From: Hafnia paralvei ATCC 29927
GTDB taxonomy: Bacteria; Pseudomonadota; Gammaproteobacteria; Enterobacterales; Enterobacteriaceae
Direction of reading: 5' to 3'
Assembly (NCBI RefSeq): GCF_001655005.1
Contig: NZ_LXET01000064.1
Coordinates: forward strand, 1-64,000
Length of the DNA stretch: 64,000 nucleotides
A program made the translations under genes and the position numbers. Of this stretch, positions 51,827 through 61,700 are shown one piece after another (position 1 is the stretch's first letter; every line of letters begins with the position of its first letter). A model generated the notes under the pieces. That model was not told the origin of the DNA, ran no database searches, and saw only the letters and a list, made by a program, of their open reading frames with translations.

Positions 51827-53644
51827 TCATTCCTCCACCCGGACTTCACGAAACATTCCCATTTCCATGTGATAGAGCAAATGGCAGTGATACGCCCAGC
51901 GGCCAAGCGCATCTGCTGTCACTCTGTAACTGCGTTTTGTACCAGGGGGAACATCTATTGTGTGTTTACGAACCATGAAATTACCGTTTTCATCTTCCAG
52001 ATCGCTCCACATGCCATGCAGGTGAATGGGGTGAGTCATCATGGTATCGTTGACCAGCGTGATCCTGAGTCGCTCACCGTATTTCAGCAGCACCGGTGCG
52101 GCATCTGAAAACTTGATTCCGTTAAATGACCAGGCAAACTTTTCCATGTGGCCGGTTAAATGCAGTTCTATGGTGCGGCCAGGTTCACGTCCGTCAGGAT
52201 CCTCAAAGCGGCTTTTCAAATCCGCGTACGTGAGAACCTTTCTTCCGTTATTTCGAAGACCAATACCCGGATCGTTTAATTTCGGGGAGACGCTCATCGC
52301 CTGCATATCAACCAGTGGGTTATCCGTTTCTGACGCAGGATGACTTTGCATACCCGGCATTCCGGCCATCTGAGAATGATCCATACCGGCCATGCTGCTG
52401 TGATCCATGGGCGCGGAGGACGTCCCGCTATCGGCAAGGTCAGCACCGTCCATAGACATCATCTCTCCACTGTTATCCATGCCTCCCATCTGGCTGTGGT
52501 CCATTCCTGCCATATCATGTCCCATTCCTCCCATACCCATATCTTCCATGGTCAACAGAGGACGGGGATCGAGGGCGGGAACGACAGCACTTAACCCCTC
52601 TCTCGTGGCCAGTGTCCCGCGAGCGTAACCGGTCCTGTCCATAGATTGTGCGAAGATGGTATAGGCCTCACCCTGCGGCTCCACAATGACATCATAGGTT
52701 TCGGCAACGGCAATCCTGAATTCGTCAACGGTAACCGGGTTTACATACTGGCCATCTGCAGCCACGACCGTCATTTTCAGCCCGGGGATGCGGATATCGA
52801 AATAGGTCATTGCCGAGCCGTTGATAAACCGTAAGCGTATCTTTTCACCGGGACGGAACAGTCCGGTCCAGTTTTTCAGCGGGGCCTGCCCGTTCATGAG
52901 ATAGGTGTAGGTGTAGCCACTGACATCCGCGAGGTCAGTCGGATTCATTTTCATTTCAGCCCACATTTTCCGGTCGGCAATGGTGGCTGACAGCCCCCTG
53001 GTATTCACGTCGCGGAAAAAAGAGCCAACGGTTGGTTTATTAAAATTGTAGTAATCCGACTGTTTTTTTAATTTTTTCAGCAGGCTGTGAGGATTTTCAT
53101 CGGTCCAGTCAGACAACATGACCACGTGCTCACGATCCTAAGCAAACGGCTCAGGCTCCCTGGCATCAATGATAATGGCACCGTATACCCCCTCCTGTTC
53201 CTGCAGACCGGAATGGCTGTGGTACCAGTAAGTCCCGTTCTGCTTAACCTTAAAGGTGTAAACGTAGGTATCATCAGGTTCGATACCCATAAAACTCAGC
53301 CCCGGAACACCATCCATATTGGCCGGAAGAATAATGCCGTGCCAGTGAATGGACGTCTGTTCATTAAGACGGTTTTTGACCTTCAGGGTAATGGTGTCAC
53401 CTTCTTTCCAGCGAAGAACGGGCCCCGGCAGGCCTCCATTGATTGTTTTGGCCTGACGCTCACTGCCCGTAATATTGACTGCCGTTTCACCAATGGTCAG
53501 GTCAAACTGAGTACCCTGCAGGGATGCGGCAACTGGCAGGCTCAGACTGGAACGCGCATTGAAACTCCATACGCCAAGACTTCCGGCTACGCCAGAGAGG
53601 GTTAACCCCTTCAGGAAAGTTCGTCGAGACGTTTTCAACAGCAT
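51827..53644 (-). pseudogene. pcoA: pcoA multicopper oxidase interrupted by an amber codon
   Basis: PcoA oxidises Cu(I) in the periplasm after Tat export. The full reading frame of 606 codons including the stop is present and collinear, but codon 169 is TAG (53140-53138). The surrounding frame reads EPEPFA, stop, DREHVVMLSD; in pcoA this position is, from memory, Tyr, so a single base change of TAT or TAC explains it. The first part keeps the Tat signal (TSRRTFLKG) and copper ligands IHWHGI and YHSHSG. The second part keeps the Met/His-rich MAGMDHSQM repeats and the ligand motifs HPIHLHG and HCHLLYHMEMGM. Neither fragment can be an active oxidase alone, unless an amber suppressor is present or this base is a sequencing error. 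AAGGGA precedes the ATG. Confidence 0.9.
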
Positions 53645-53760
53645 GCGCGTTCCCTTATATAAAGTATGGTTACTGACAGAATTCGAGAACCGATTTAAAT
53701 TAAATTTCTGGTTCATCCTCTTACAATGAAATGAAGCTAACACACCTTAAGAAACAAATT

Positions 53761-53778
53761 CATTACAATCGTGTAATG
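53761..53778. promoter_or_regulatory. Cop-box operator between pcoA and the pcoE-like gene
   Basis: CATTACA-atcg-TGTAATG, a perfect 7-bp inverted repeat of the CopR/PcoR type, lies between the divergent starts and could serve both. Confidence 0.75.
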
Positions 53779-53878
53779 TACGCAACTGTATTACATTTAC
53801 GTCATCTTCCCCACAGGTTGATTATTTTTATATATGATCGTGATGACATCTTTTATGTACCTAAGAAGGTAATTACAC

Positions 53879-54327
53879 ATGAATATATTAATTACGACCA
53901 CTGCGTTTACAGCTTTATTTTGTGGGGCAGCTTTTGCTCTGCCCAGTGATATTTCCCATGAAGCACATCGATTCGTGAATAATGCCTCAGCCGTCAGTCA
54001 TGTGAATTCATCGACGCATGAAAACTTGCCGGACAGGGTTAATAAAAACAACACGCCCTCATTCTCTGAAATGAATGAACATGAAAGGGCCATTGTTGCT
54101 CATTCATTTATGAACAACAGCGCGTCCTATGCACATCAAAAAATGATTGAGGAACATAAAAAATGCTGTCCGGCAGTGATGCAAATTCAAAGACCTCATC
54201 TTCTTCTTTTAACGAACTGAATGTCGGCGAGAAAGCCGCCCTCGTGCATGAGCAGGTCAATAATGCCGGTGCGGAAGCACATCAGACGCAGGCAAGAAAG
54301 CTTCGCGGACTGTATTCATCAAGGTAA
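53879..54327 (+). pseudogene. Second PcoE/SilE-like metal-binding protein, frameshifted
   Basis: A periplasmic metal-binding protein related to PcoE and SilE. The signal peptide (MNILITTTAFTALFCGAAFA) is followed by SFSEMNEHERAIVAHSFMNN. Near 54150-54160, after EEHKK, the frame is lost at a run of six A. In the other frame the sequence continues with MLSGSDANSKTSSSSFNELN, then a second PcoE-like repeat GEKAALVHEQVNNAGAEAHQ, and ends at 54325-54327. Removing one A restores one continuous ORF of about 149 codons. It lies divergent from pcoA, the position of pcoE1 in published copper/silver islands. Confidence 0.78.
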
Positions 54328-54436
54328 CTGCAGGCGGGTTATTGCTCAGCGTCGGGTGCGCAGCAGGGTTTTACTGGCGGGTTACGTAGCAGGACATGAG
54401 CCCCATATTGCTCTGCCGTAACCTGTTTCAGTCCCG

Positions 54437-54523
54437 TTAATCATCACCGTCGGGCTGGTCATACAGTTCCCAGAGCTTCAGGAACAAACGGGAAACAAGG
54501 TATGTTACAAAAATGCCGAACAT
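54437..54523 (-). CDS. Possible 28-residue membrane peptide
   Basis: An ORF on the opposite strand to pcoG, with GGGAG eight bases before its ATG, encoding MFGIFVTYLVSRLFLKLWEL and a short acidic tail. One hydrophobic helix is predicted. It could be a small membrane protein of the island or a chance ORF; no homologue is recognised. Confidence 0.35.
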   Translation of the reverse strand: MFGIFVTYLVSRLFLKLWELYDQPDGDD

Positions 54524-54549
54524 CAACGGTGCTCCCGATTAACTGACGG

Positions 54550-55353
54550 ATGACACGTCTCCTGAAAACCCCTAGCATACGCCGCAGTGTTCATGCTAAC
54601 GGCGAATTCCAGCAAATGTATTCTACCGATATCGTAAAAGAAAATGCTTACCTTTCAGCCTCCCGCTCGGGGCTGGAATCGAACGAGATCGCTACCCTTC
54701 AGCGCTCTTTGCCTTCCCGGTTTAATCTTCGGCATTTGAAAAAAAATGAATCATTAAAACTCGTACTGCAAAAGAAAGCGGGAAAATCACGTGTAGTGGC
54801 CTATAAATTTACGTCCGGTTCATTTAATTACACGGCGTATCGTATATCCGACAAAAAATTCTATAACCTTTCCGATACTTCCGGGAAAGGCAGTCTCGAT
54901 TATCCGTTACCGGCCACAGCAAGACTCAGTTCACCTTTCAATCCTGCAAGACTTAACCCGGTATCGGGAAAAGTGAGTCCCCATAATGGCATTGATTATT
55001 CCATGCCCATGAACACTAAAATAGTCAGCGTCATCGACGGAAAAATCACCCGGACCGAATACAACAGTACCATGGGATATTTTGTTGAAGTAACGGGAAA
55101 AGCCGGTGTTAAAACTCGCTATCTCCACCTCAATAAAATACTCGTTACTAAAGGGGCCAGGGTTACCCGGGGAGGCGCTATTGCGTTATCCGGTAACAGC
55201 GGACGTTCATCCGGTCCTCATCTGCATTACGAGCTGGTCATCAATAACAATCCTGTTAACTCACTGGCGTTCCGGGCAGCGGCACCCGCTGATAACAAAC
55301 TCGAACAGCATGCCTTTGCGCATGCCAGAGACTACGAACGATACCTGGACTGA
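54550..55353 (+). CDS. pcoG: PcoG, M23-family metallopeptidase
   Basis: A LytM/M23 zinc endopeptidase with HNGIDYSMPMNT (His and Asp ligands, near residue 147) and GPHLHYELV (His-x-His, near residue 222) in a complete C-terminal domain, preceded by an OapA/LysM-like N-terminal region (about residues 25-110). I see no obvious signal peptide at this start, so the true N terminus may be longer and damaged, or the protein may use another route. It is convergent with the DUF2933 gene. In copper/silver islands this gene is named pcoG; its link with copper is unexplained. Confidence 0.75.
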   Translation: MTRLLKTPSIRRSVHANGEFQQMYSTDIVKENAYLSASRSGLESNEIATLQRSLPSRFNLRHLKKNESLKLVLQKKAGKSRVVAYKFTSGSFNYTAYRISDKKFYNLSDTSGKGSLDYPLPATARLSSPFNPARLNPVSGKVSPHNGIDYSMPMNTKIVSVIDGKITRTEYNSTMGYFVEVTGKAGVKTRYLHLNKILVTKGARVTRGGAIALSGNSGRSSGPHLHYELVINNNPVNSLAFRAAAPADNKLEQHAFAHARDYERYLD

Positions 55354-55386
55354 TAACGGGACCGCGACGCGGCCCCGTTTGCCGAA

Positions 55387-55575
55387 TTAATTTTTTTTAT
55401 CGTTCCCACCATCGTGATGTTGGTGATCTCCATGCCCGTGGAAAAGATGCATTAGCGGGCAGACCAGCAATAACAGATATGGCCAGTAACCTGCCACATG
55501 TGACCAGTGTTCGCGCAGGAGGGCAAAAGCCGCGATCGCGGCGACAGCAATAAGCGCATAGGTGGTACTTTTCAT
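55387..55575 (-). CDS. DUF2933 small membrane protein
   Basis: A 62-residue protein with two hydrophobic segments (YALIAVAAIAAFALL and YWPYLLLLVCPLMHLF) and a His/Asp-rich tail HGHGDHQHHDGGND, the DUF2933 pattern often found beside metal P-type ATPases. It follows silP by 40 bases in the same direction, with AAGGAG upstream of its ATG. Confidence 0.82.
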   Translation of the reverse strand: MKSTTYALIAVAAIAAFALLREHWSHVAGYWPYLLLLVCPLMHLFHGHGDHQHHDGGNDKKN

Positions 55576-55615
55576 ACTGGACTCCTTCTGTTCGTAACAG
55601 ACCCTTCACTCAGAG

Positions 55616-58063
55616 TTATTTCCCGAGCCTGACACTTTTCAGACGCAACGCATTCACAATGACGCTGACGGAGGAAAGAGCCATGGCCGCTGCCGCAATA
55701 ACTGGCGACAGCAGTATTCCATACACAGGATAAAGCAGACCTGCAGCCACAGGCACGCCAAGTGCGTTGTAGATAAATGCAAAAAACAGATTCTGTCGGA
55801 TATTTTTCATGGTGATCTCTGACAGATGACGGGCCCTGTTCAGTATCATCAAGTCGCCTTTGAGAAGGGTGACTCCGGCACTTTCAATTGCCACATCTGT
55901 ACCCGTTCCCATGGCTATACCCACGTCAGCCGCTGCCAGCGCCGGGGCATCATTCACACCGTCTCCGGCCATCGCAACCACATGGCCAGACGCTTTCAGT
56001 CGGGTTATCACTGCTTTTTTGCCATCCGGCAGAATTCCGGCTTCAACCTCATCTATTCCCAGTTTCCGTGCGACTGCTTCAGCAGTAAGCTGGTTATCCC
56101 CGGTGAGCATAACAATGCGGATCCCCGCCTGACGCAAAGCTTTAAGCGCATCCGGCGTGGTTGCTTTCACGGGATCCGAGATAGCTATCAGGCCTGCAAG
56201 GTGCCCGTCTGTGGCCACATAGATAACGGTAGCGCCTTCCATCCGCAACGTATCCGCAACGGCCTTTTGATTATCAATAACGATACTGTTTTCCTGCATA
56301 GCCAGTTCATTACCGATAACAACCCGTTGACCTTCGACATCGCCTGAGACACCTTTACCCGACGGCGCATCAAAATGAGTGACTGCGGGTATTGCGATCT
56401 CCTTTTCCTGTGCTGCTTTAACTACTGCCATACCCAGCGGATGTTGCGAGCCTTTTTCCACTGCGGCCGTTACACGTAAAAGAGATGTTTCCCCACCCGG
56501 ATTGAGACTGATAATCCCTGTCACCGTAGGCGAACCTTCCGTGAGCGTGCCTGTTTTGTCGACAACCAGCGTGTCCACTTTTTCAAGACGCTCAAGGGCT
56601 TCGGCATTCCTGATTAACACCCCGGCCTGGGCTCCTTTGCCTACCCCCACCATTATCGACATCGGTGTGGCCAGCCCCAGTGCGCAGGGGCAGGCAATAA
56701 TCAGGACCGACACAGCCGCAATCAGACCGTGCGCCATCCTGGGCTCGGGGCCCCAGACAGACCAGATCACGAAAGCAACAACCGCGATAAGTATCACCAG
56801 AGGAACAAACCAGCCTGAAACGCTGTCAGCCATTCTCTGGATGGGGGCACGCGAACGCTGTGCATCAGCGACCATCTGAACAATTCGTGAGAGCATCGTT
56901 TCATCACCGACTTTCTCTGCACGGATGATAAGACTACCTGTCTGATTAATCGTCCCCCCAATGACAGGGTCACCCTTCGTTTTGGTAACCGGCATAGACT
57001 CCCCGGTCACCATCGATTCATCAACGGTTGTTTTGCCTTCGATCACGATACCGTCGACCGGAATACTCTCTCCAGGTCTGATGCGGAGCTTATCGCCAGG
57101 CAGGACATCTTCCGCATTAATATCCGTTTCATGACCGTCATGATCCAGCCGTCTGGCGGTTTTGGGGGCAAGGTTCAGAAGCGCAGTAATGGCGCCTGAG
57201 GTTTGTTCCCGTGCCCGCAGCTCAAGAACCTGTCCCAGCAGAACAAGCACCGTAATAACTGCTGCGGCTTCAAAATAAACGGCCACCAGGCCATCCATGT
57301 TTCTGAACGATGCAGGAAACCAGGAGGGGAAGACGGTTGCAATGACGCTGTAAACCCAGGCTACGCCGGTCCCCATTGCAACAAGGGTAAACATATTCAG
57401 GGAGCGGTTACGTAACGACATTCCGGCCCGGGCGAAGAATGGCCAGCCACACCACAACACGACAGGGGAGGCCAGAAGCAGCTGCAGCCATGTGTTGTAC
57501 TGTGGCGGTACTATATTCCTCAAGTCGGGAAACAGATGAGATCCCATTTCGAGTACCAGAACCGGAAACGCCAGCAACAACCCCAGCCAGAAGCGTCTTG
57601 TCATGTCGTGAAGTTCATCACTCGGCCCCGTGGATGCCGTAGCTACGAGCGGCTCCAGTGCCATTCCACAGACAGGACAGCTTCCGGGACCACTGCGGCG
57701 TATCTCCGGGTGCATCGGACATGTCCACACACCTTCAGAATTCTCTTTTTCCGCCTGGTGGTGAGGCTGTTTTATCTGATCAGGGCTGACTTCGTGATGA
57801 TCGTGGTGATGGTGATGGGAATGTTCACTGGCATCTTCGGTAAGATAACGATCGGGATGGGCTTTAAATTTACTCTCACAGCTGGCGGAGCAGAAATAAA
57901 GTTGATGGTCCTGGTATCGAATGCTGCTGTGCGCCCTGTCGGGCAGGATGGCCATCCCGCACACGGGATCTCTCACCTTATGCAATACGTGGCCCTCGTC
58001 CGGGGATAATGTCTGCTCAGAAGCAGTCTGGTTGTTGTGTTGCACTGCATTGTCATTTTTCAC
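55616..58063 (-). CDS. silP: SilP P1B-type silver/copper efflux ATPase
   Basis: An 815-residue inner-membrane ATPase pumping Ag(I)/Cu(I) from the cytoplasm. The N terminus has a TRASH/YHS-like metal domain (VRDPVCGMAILPD, FCSASCESKFKAHPDRYL), a His-rich linker, then a heavy-metal-binding domain WTCPMHPEIRRSGPGSCPVC. Membrane helices carry the CPC site (IIACPCALGLATP, near residue 461). The phosphorylation site is DKTGTLTEG (near residue 505), with HP motif KGSQHPLG and GDGVNDAPAL. Intact. Confidence 0.94.
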   Translation of the reverse strand: MKNDNAVQHNNQTASEQTLSPDEGHVLHKVRDPVCGMAILPDRAHSSIRYQDHQLYFCSASCESKFKAHPDRYLTEDASEHSHHHHHDHHEVSPDQIKQPHHQAEKENSEGVWTCPMHPEIRRSGPGSCPVCGMALEPLVATASTGPSDELHDMTRRFWLGLLLAFPVLVLEMGSHLFPDLRNIVPPQYNTWLQLLLASPVVLWCGWPFFARAGMSLRNRSLNMFTLVAMGTGVAWVYSVIATVFPSWFPASFRNMDGLVAVYFEAAAVITVLVLLGQVLELRAREQTSGAITALLNLAPKTARRLDHDGHETDINAEDVLPGDKLRIRPGESIPVDGIVIEGKTTVDESMVTGESMPVTKTKGDPVIGGTINQTGSLIIRAEKVGDETMLSRIVQMVADAQRSRAPIQRMADSVSGWFVPLVILIAVVAFVIWSVWGPEPRMAHGLIAAVSVLIIACPCALGLATPMSIMVGVGKGAQAGVLIRNAEALERLEKVDTLVVDKTGTLTEGSPTVTGIISLNPGGETSLLRVTAAVEKGSQHPLGMAVVKAAQEKEIAIPAVTHFDAPSGKGVSGDVEGQRVVIGNELAMQENSIVIDNQKAVADTLRMEGATVIYVATDGHLAGLIAISDPVKATTPDALKALRQAGIRIVMLTGDNQLTAEAVARKLGIDEVEAGILPDGKKAVITRLKASGHVVAMAGDGVNDAPALAAADVGIAMGTGTDVAIESAGVTLLKGDLMILNRARHLSEITMKNIRQNLFFAFIYNALGVPVAAGLLYPVYGILLSPVIAAAAMALSSVSVIVNALRLKSVRLGK

Positions 58064-58096
58064 AGTAACTCTCCTTATGCATACCGAAGCATCTTC

Positions 58097-58132
58097 TGTC
58101 TTCAGGGTATGTCATGTCTTCAGGGTATGTCA
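58097..58132. repeat. Tandem 18-bp direct repeat upstream of silP
   Basis: Two exact copies of TGTCTTCAGGGTATGTCA in the silP leader. It could be an operator repeat or a simple duplication. Confidence 0.75.
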
Positions 58133-58154
58133 TGGATGCGATTACCACGAATAT

Positions 58155-58183
58155 CGCCGGCACAGGAGTGCCTGCTACCGGCG
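58155..58183. promoter_or_regulatory. Extended hairpin between the DUF411 gene and silP
   Basis: CGCCGG pairs with CCGGCG around an inner CAGG/CCTG stem. There is no U tract in the silP direction, so termination is unlikely; it may affect RNA stability or be an operator. Confidence 0.5.
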
Positions 58184-58207
58184 TCCCGTTATCAGCCGTT
58201 CCGCTGA

Positions 58208-58648
58208 CTATTCGATTCGCTGGAAGACTTTTTTACTTCCATCCGGTGAGAATGCGATAACATCGTAAGCCTCTTTTCGGGCTCCCATCTCCATTCCAGG
58301 ACTTCCTGCTGGCATACCGGGGGTGGCGAGACCGTATATACCCGAACCAGACTGCATTGCCTTATGTATCGTTGTCGCAGGCACATGGCCTTCAATGATC
58401 AAATTACCGGCAACCGCGGTATGACAACTTCGTAGTCCTGCAGGAATAGCATGCTTTTCTTTCAGGGCTGACAGCGCCTGATCATTCATGACGTGAGTTC
58501 GTACTTCAAACCCGTCTTTTTCCATCGCTTTGCCCCACAGGGAACAACAGCCACAGTTTTCAGATTTGTACATATCAATCACTTTTTCACTCGCCATCGC
58601 GGGTAGTGAAAGGCCGAGAGCCAGCGCCATTAGAACCACTTTTTTCAT
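58208..58648 (-). CDS. silG: DUF411 periplasmic metal-binding protein (SilG/CusG)
   Basis: A 146-residue exported protein with signal peptide MKKVVLMALALGLSLPAMA and the DUF411 motif MYKSENCGCCSLWGKAMEKD, whose cysteines probably bind Cu or Ag, and conserved SCHTAVAGNLIIEGHVPA. It is the gene usually found between silA and silP. The ATG at 58648 has AGAGG upstream; a GTG lies two codons before. The protein is uncharacterised. Confidence 0.78.
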   Translation of the reverse strand: MKKVVLMALALGLSLPAMASEKVIDMYKSENCGCCSLWGKAMEKDGFEVRTHVMNDQALSALKEKHAIPAGLRSCHTAVAGNLIIEGHVPATTIHKAMQSGSGIYGLATPGMPAGSPGMEMGARKEAYDVIAFSPDGSKKVFQRIE

Positions 58649-58675
58649 ACTCACCTCTGTATATTATCGATATAA

Positions 58676-58691
58676 ACCCTGACGTCAGGGT
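58676..58691. promoter_or_regulatory. Perfect 16-bp palindrome upstream of silG
   Basis: ACCCTGACGTCAGGGT, located 28 bases before the silG start and after the silA terminator-like hairpin. A likely operator; the regulator is not known. Confidence 0.55.
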
Positions 58692-58700
58692 GAATCAGTA

Positions 58701-58725
58701 AAGAAGGACACCCACAGGGGGTGCC
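58701..58725 (-). terminator. Terminator-like hairpin after silA
   Basis: On the minus strand GGGCACCC-cctgt-GGGTGTCC is followed by TTCTTTACTG. The U tract is weak, so it may only reduce read-through into silG. Confidence 0.5.
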
Positions 58726-58734
58726 CTTTCAGGT

Positions 58735-61700
58735 TCAGGACACGCTTTTTTTATGTCTGCGCAGCCAGATTAATTTGTAGGCGGCAGGAATAATGAACAG
58801 GGACAGCAGCGGAGCCGTGATCATCCCACCAATCATGGGTGCCGCGATACGGCTCATGACTTCTGAACCTGCACCGGTTCCCCAGAGTATTGGCAGCAGA
58901 CCCGCAATGATCACCGCCACGGTCATGGCTTTCGGCCGGACACGCAGTACGGCACCATGATAGAGGGCTTCATCAAGGCCTTCCGGTGTGAACGTCTCTT
59001 TACGGGACAATTCCGGGTGCGCTTCAATGGCATGACGCAGATACATCAGCATGACCACGCCAAACTCTGCTGCCACCCCGGCCAGGGCGATAAACCCGGT
59101 TCCGGTCGCCACTGACATATGGAAGCCCTGCCAGTACAGGAACCATATCCCGCCAACCAGGGCAAACGGCAGGCTCATCAGGATCAACAGGGCTTCATCA
59201 ACCCTGCGGAATGCCAGATATAACAGGATGAAGATGATCATCACCGTCATCGGTACCATCAGTTTTAATTTCTTATTGGCGTGCTCGAGTAATTCAAACT
59301 GTCCTGAGAATGCCACACTGGTCCCCGGTCTCAGTTTCACTTTCTCACTGATGGCCGTCTTAATATCGTTCACCACCGACACCATGTCCCTGCCGCGGGC
59401 ATCAACATAAATCCAGCTGGCTGGCCGGGCATTTTCGGTTTTCAGCATGGTTGGTCCGGAAACGACCTTAATATCGGCAACATCGCCCAGCGTAATTTGC
59501 TGCTTCATTGGGGTCAGGATTGGCATCTCTCTCAACGCCTGCGGACTGTTACGGTAATCCTGCGGATAGCGAATGTTAATAGGGTACCGGGCCACGCCTT
59601 CAACCGTCTCACCCACCATAGCCCCACCGATTGCTGAAGAGACGAACAGCTGGACGTCGCCCACAGTCATCCCGTACCGGGAAGCTTTTTCCCGGTTAAT
59701 GTCCACATCAATATAACGTCCACCTTCCAGTCGTTCAGCCAGTGCGGAAACCACACCAGGTACGGTTTTAGCGACTGCTTCGATACTCTGTGCTGTTACA
59801 TCGATATCCGACAGAACAGTACCCGATACCTTAATACCTATCGGACTTTTAATGCCGGTTGAGAGCATATCAATACGGTTACGGATAGGCGGTACCCAGA
59901 GGTTGGCCAGACCCGGTAAACGGACGGTCCTGTCGAGTTCTTCAATAATCTTGTCAATCGTCATGCCTGGACGCCACTGATCCTCAGGTTTCAGTTGGAT
60001 GGTGGTTTCCATCATTTCGAGCGGAGCAGAATCCGTGGCGGTCTCAGCCTTACCGGTCTTGCCAAAAACTGAGGCCACTTCAGGCACCGTTTTGATTAGT
60101 TTGTCCGTGGTCTGTAAGAGCGCAGCAGCTTCTCCAGGAGACACGCCAGGTAACGTTGACGGCATATACAACAGGTCACCTTCGTTAATCTTCGGTAAAA
60201 ACTCGCCGCCCACCTGACTCAGTGGCCAGATAACAGTGAAAATGGATAAAGCCGCAACCAGCAGGGTTGTTTTTGGCCAGTGTAGTACCCTGAGCAGTAA
60301 CGGGTGATACGCTTTAATCAGCAACCGGTTCAGTGGGTTACTGGTCTCAGCAGGAATTTTCCCGCGGATCCAGAACCCCATCAGAATAGGGATAACAATG
60401 ATTGCCAGTATGGCTGCACCCGCCATGGAATACGTTTTTGTAAAGGCCAGCGGACCAAACAGACGCCCTTCCTGCCCTTCCAGGGTAAAAATAGGAATGA
60501 ACGATAATGTGATAATCAGCAGGCTGATAAACAGCGCTGGACCCACTTCAACGGAGGCGTCAGTGATAACCTTCCAGCGGGTGGCATTATCAATCTGTTC
60601 CCCGGGATGCTGATGGTCCCACTCCTCAAGCCGTTTATGCGCGTTTTCGATCATGACGATGGCGGCATCCACCATCGCTCCGACGGCTATTGCAATCCCT
60701 CCCAGCGACATAATGTTGGCATTCAGCCCCTGGAAGTGCATAACAATGAAGGCGATACACAGGCCAAGTGGCAGAGAAATAATCGCCACCAGGGCAGAAC
60801 GGACATGCCAGAGGAACAGTGCGCAAACGACAGCAACAACGATAAACTCTTCAAGAAGCTTGTAACTGAGGTTGTCAATCGCGCGATCGATTAACTGGCT
60901 GCGATCGTATGTCGTTACGATCTCCACTCCTTCAGGCAGGCTGGCCTTCAGCGTGTCCAGTTTATCCCTCACCGCCGTGATGACTTCGCGTGCATTTTTG
61001 CCCGAACGCAGGATCACCACGCCGCCAGCGACTTCGCCCTGACCATTAAGCTCAGCGATACCACGCCGCATTTCCGGCCCCATTTGTACGCGGGCAACAT
61101 CACGGAGGTAAACAGGTACTCCGTTTTCCCCCGTTTTCAGGACGATATTTTTAAAATCATCAATAGTCTGAAGATAACCGCTGGCCCGGACCATATACTC
61201 TGACTCAGCAATTTCAACAGATGAGCCACCGGCTTCCTGGTTAGATGAGCTAAGAGCTTGTTTTACTTCTGGCAGGCTGATGCCGTACTGCGTCAGTTTT
61301 ACCGGGTCAAGCTGGATCTGATACTGCTTAACCACGCCGCCTACGGATGCAACTTCAGCGACATTAGGAATGGTTTTCAGTTCAAATTTCAGGAACCAGT
61401 CCTGCAGAGAACGAAGTTCTGACAGATCGTGTTTTCCGCTGTGATCGACCAGGGCATATTCAAATATCCAGCCCACCCCCGTGGCATCAGGGCCAATCTC
61501 AGAACTTACGCCGGCAGGCAGTTTTCCCTGAACCTGATTCAGGTATTCCAGGACTCGGGACCGGGCCCAGTACAGATCAGTGCCATCTTCAAAAATGACA
61601 TACACATACGAATCCCCGAACTGTGAAAAACCACGCACGGTTTTTGCGCCAGGCACGGATAGCATGGTGGTGGTAAGTGGATAGGTGACCTGGTTTTCTA

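Noticed and set aside
51869..52628. His-rich plus-strand ORFs opposite pcoA
   Set aside because: They are antisense readings of the Met/His-rich repeats of PcoA.
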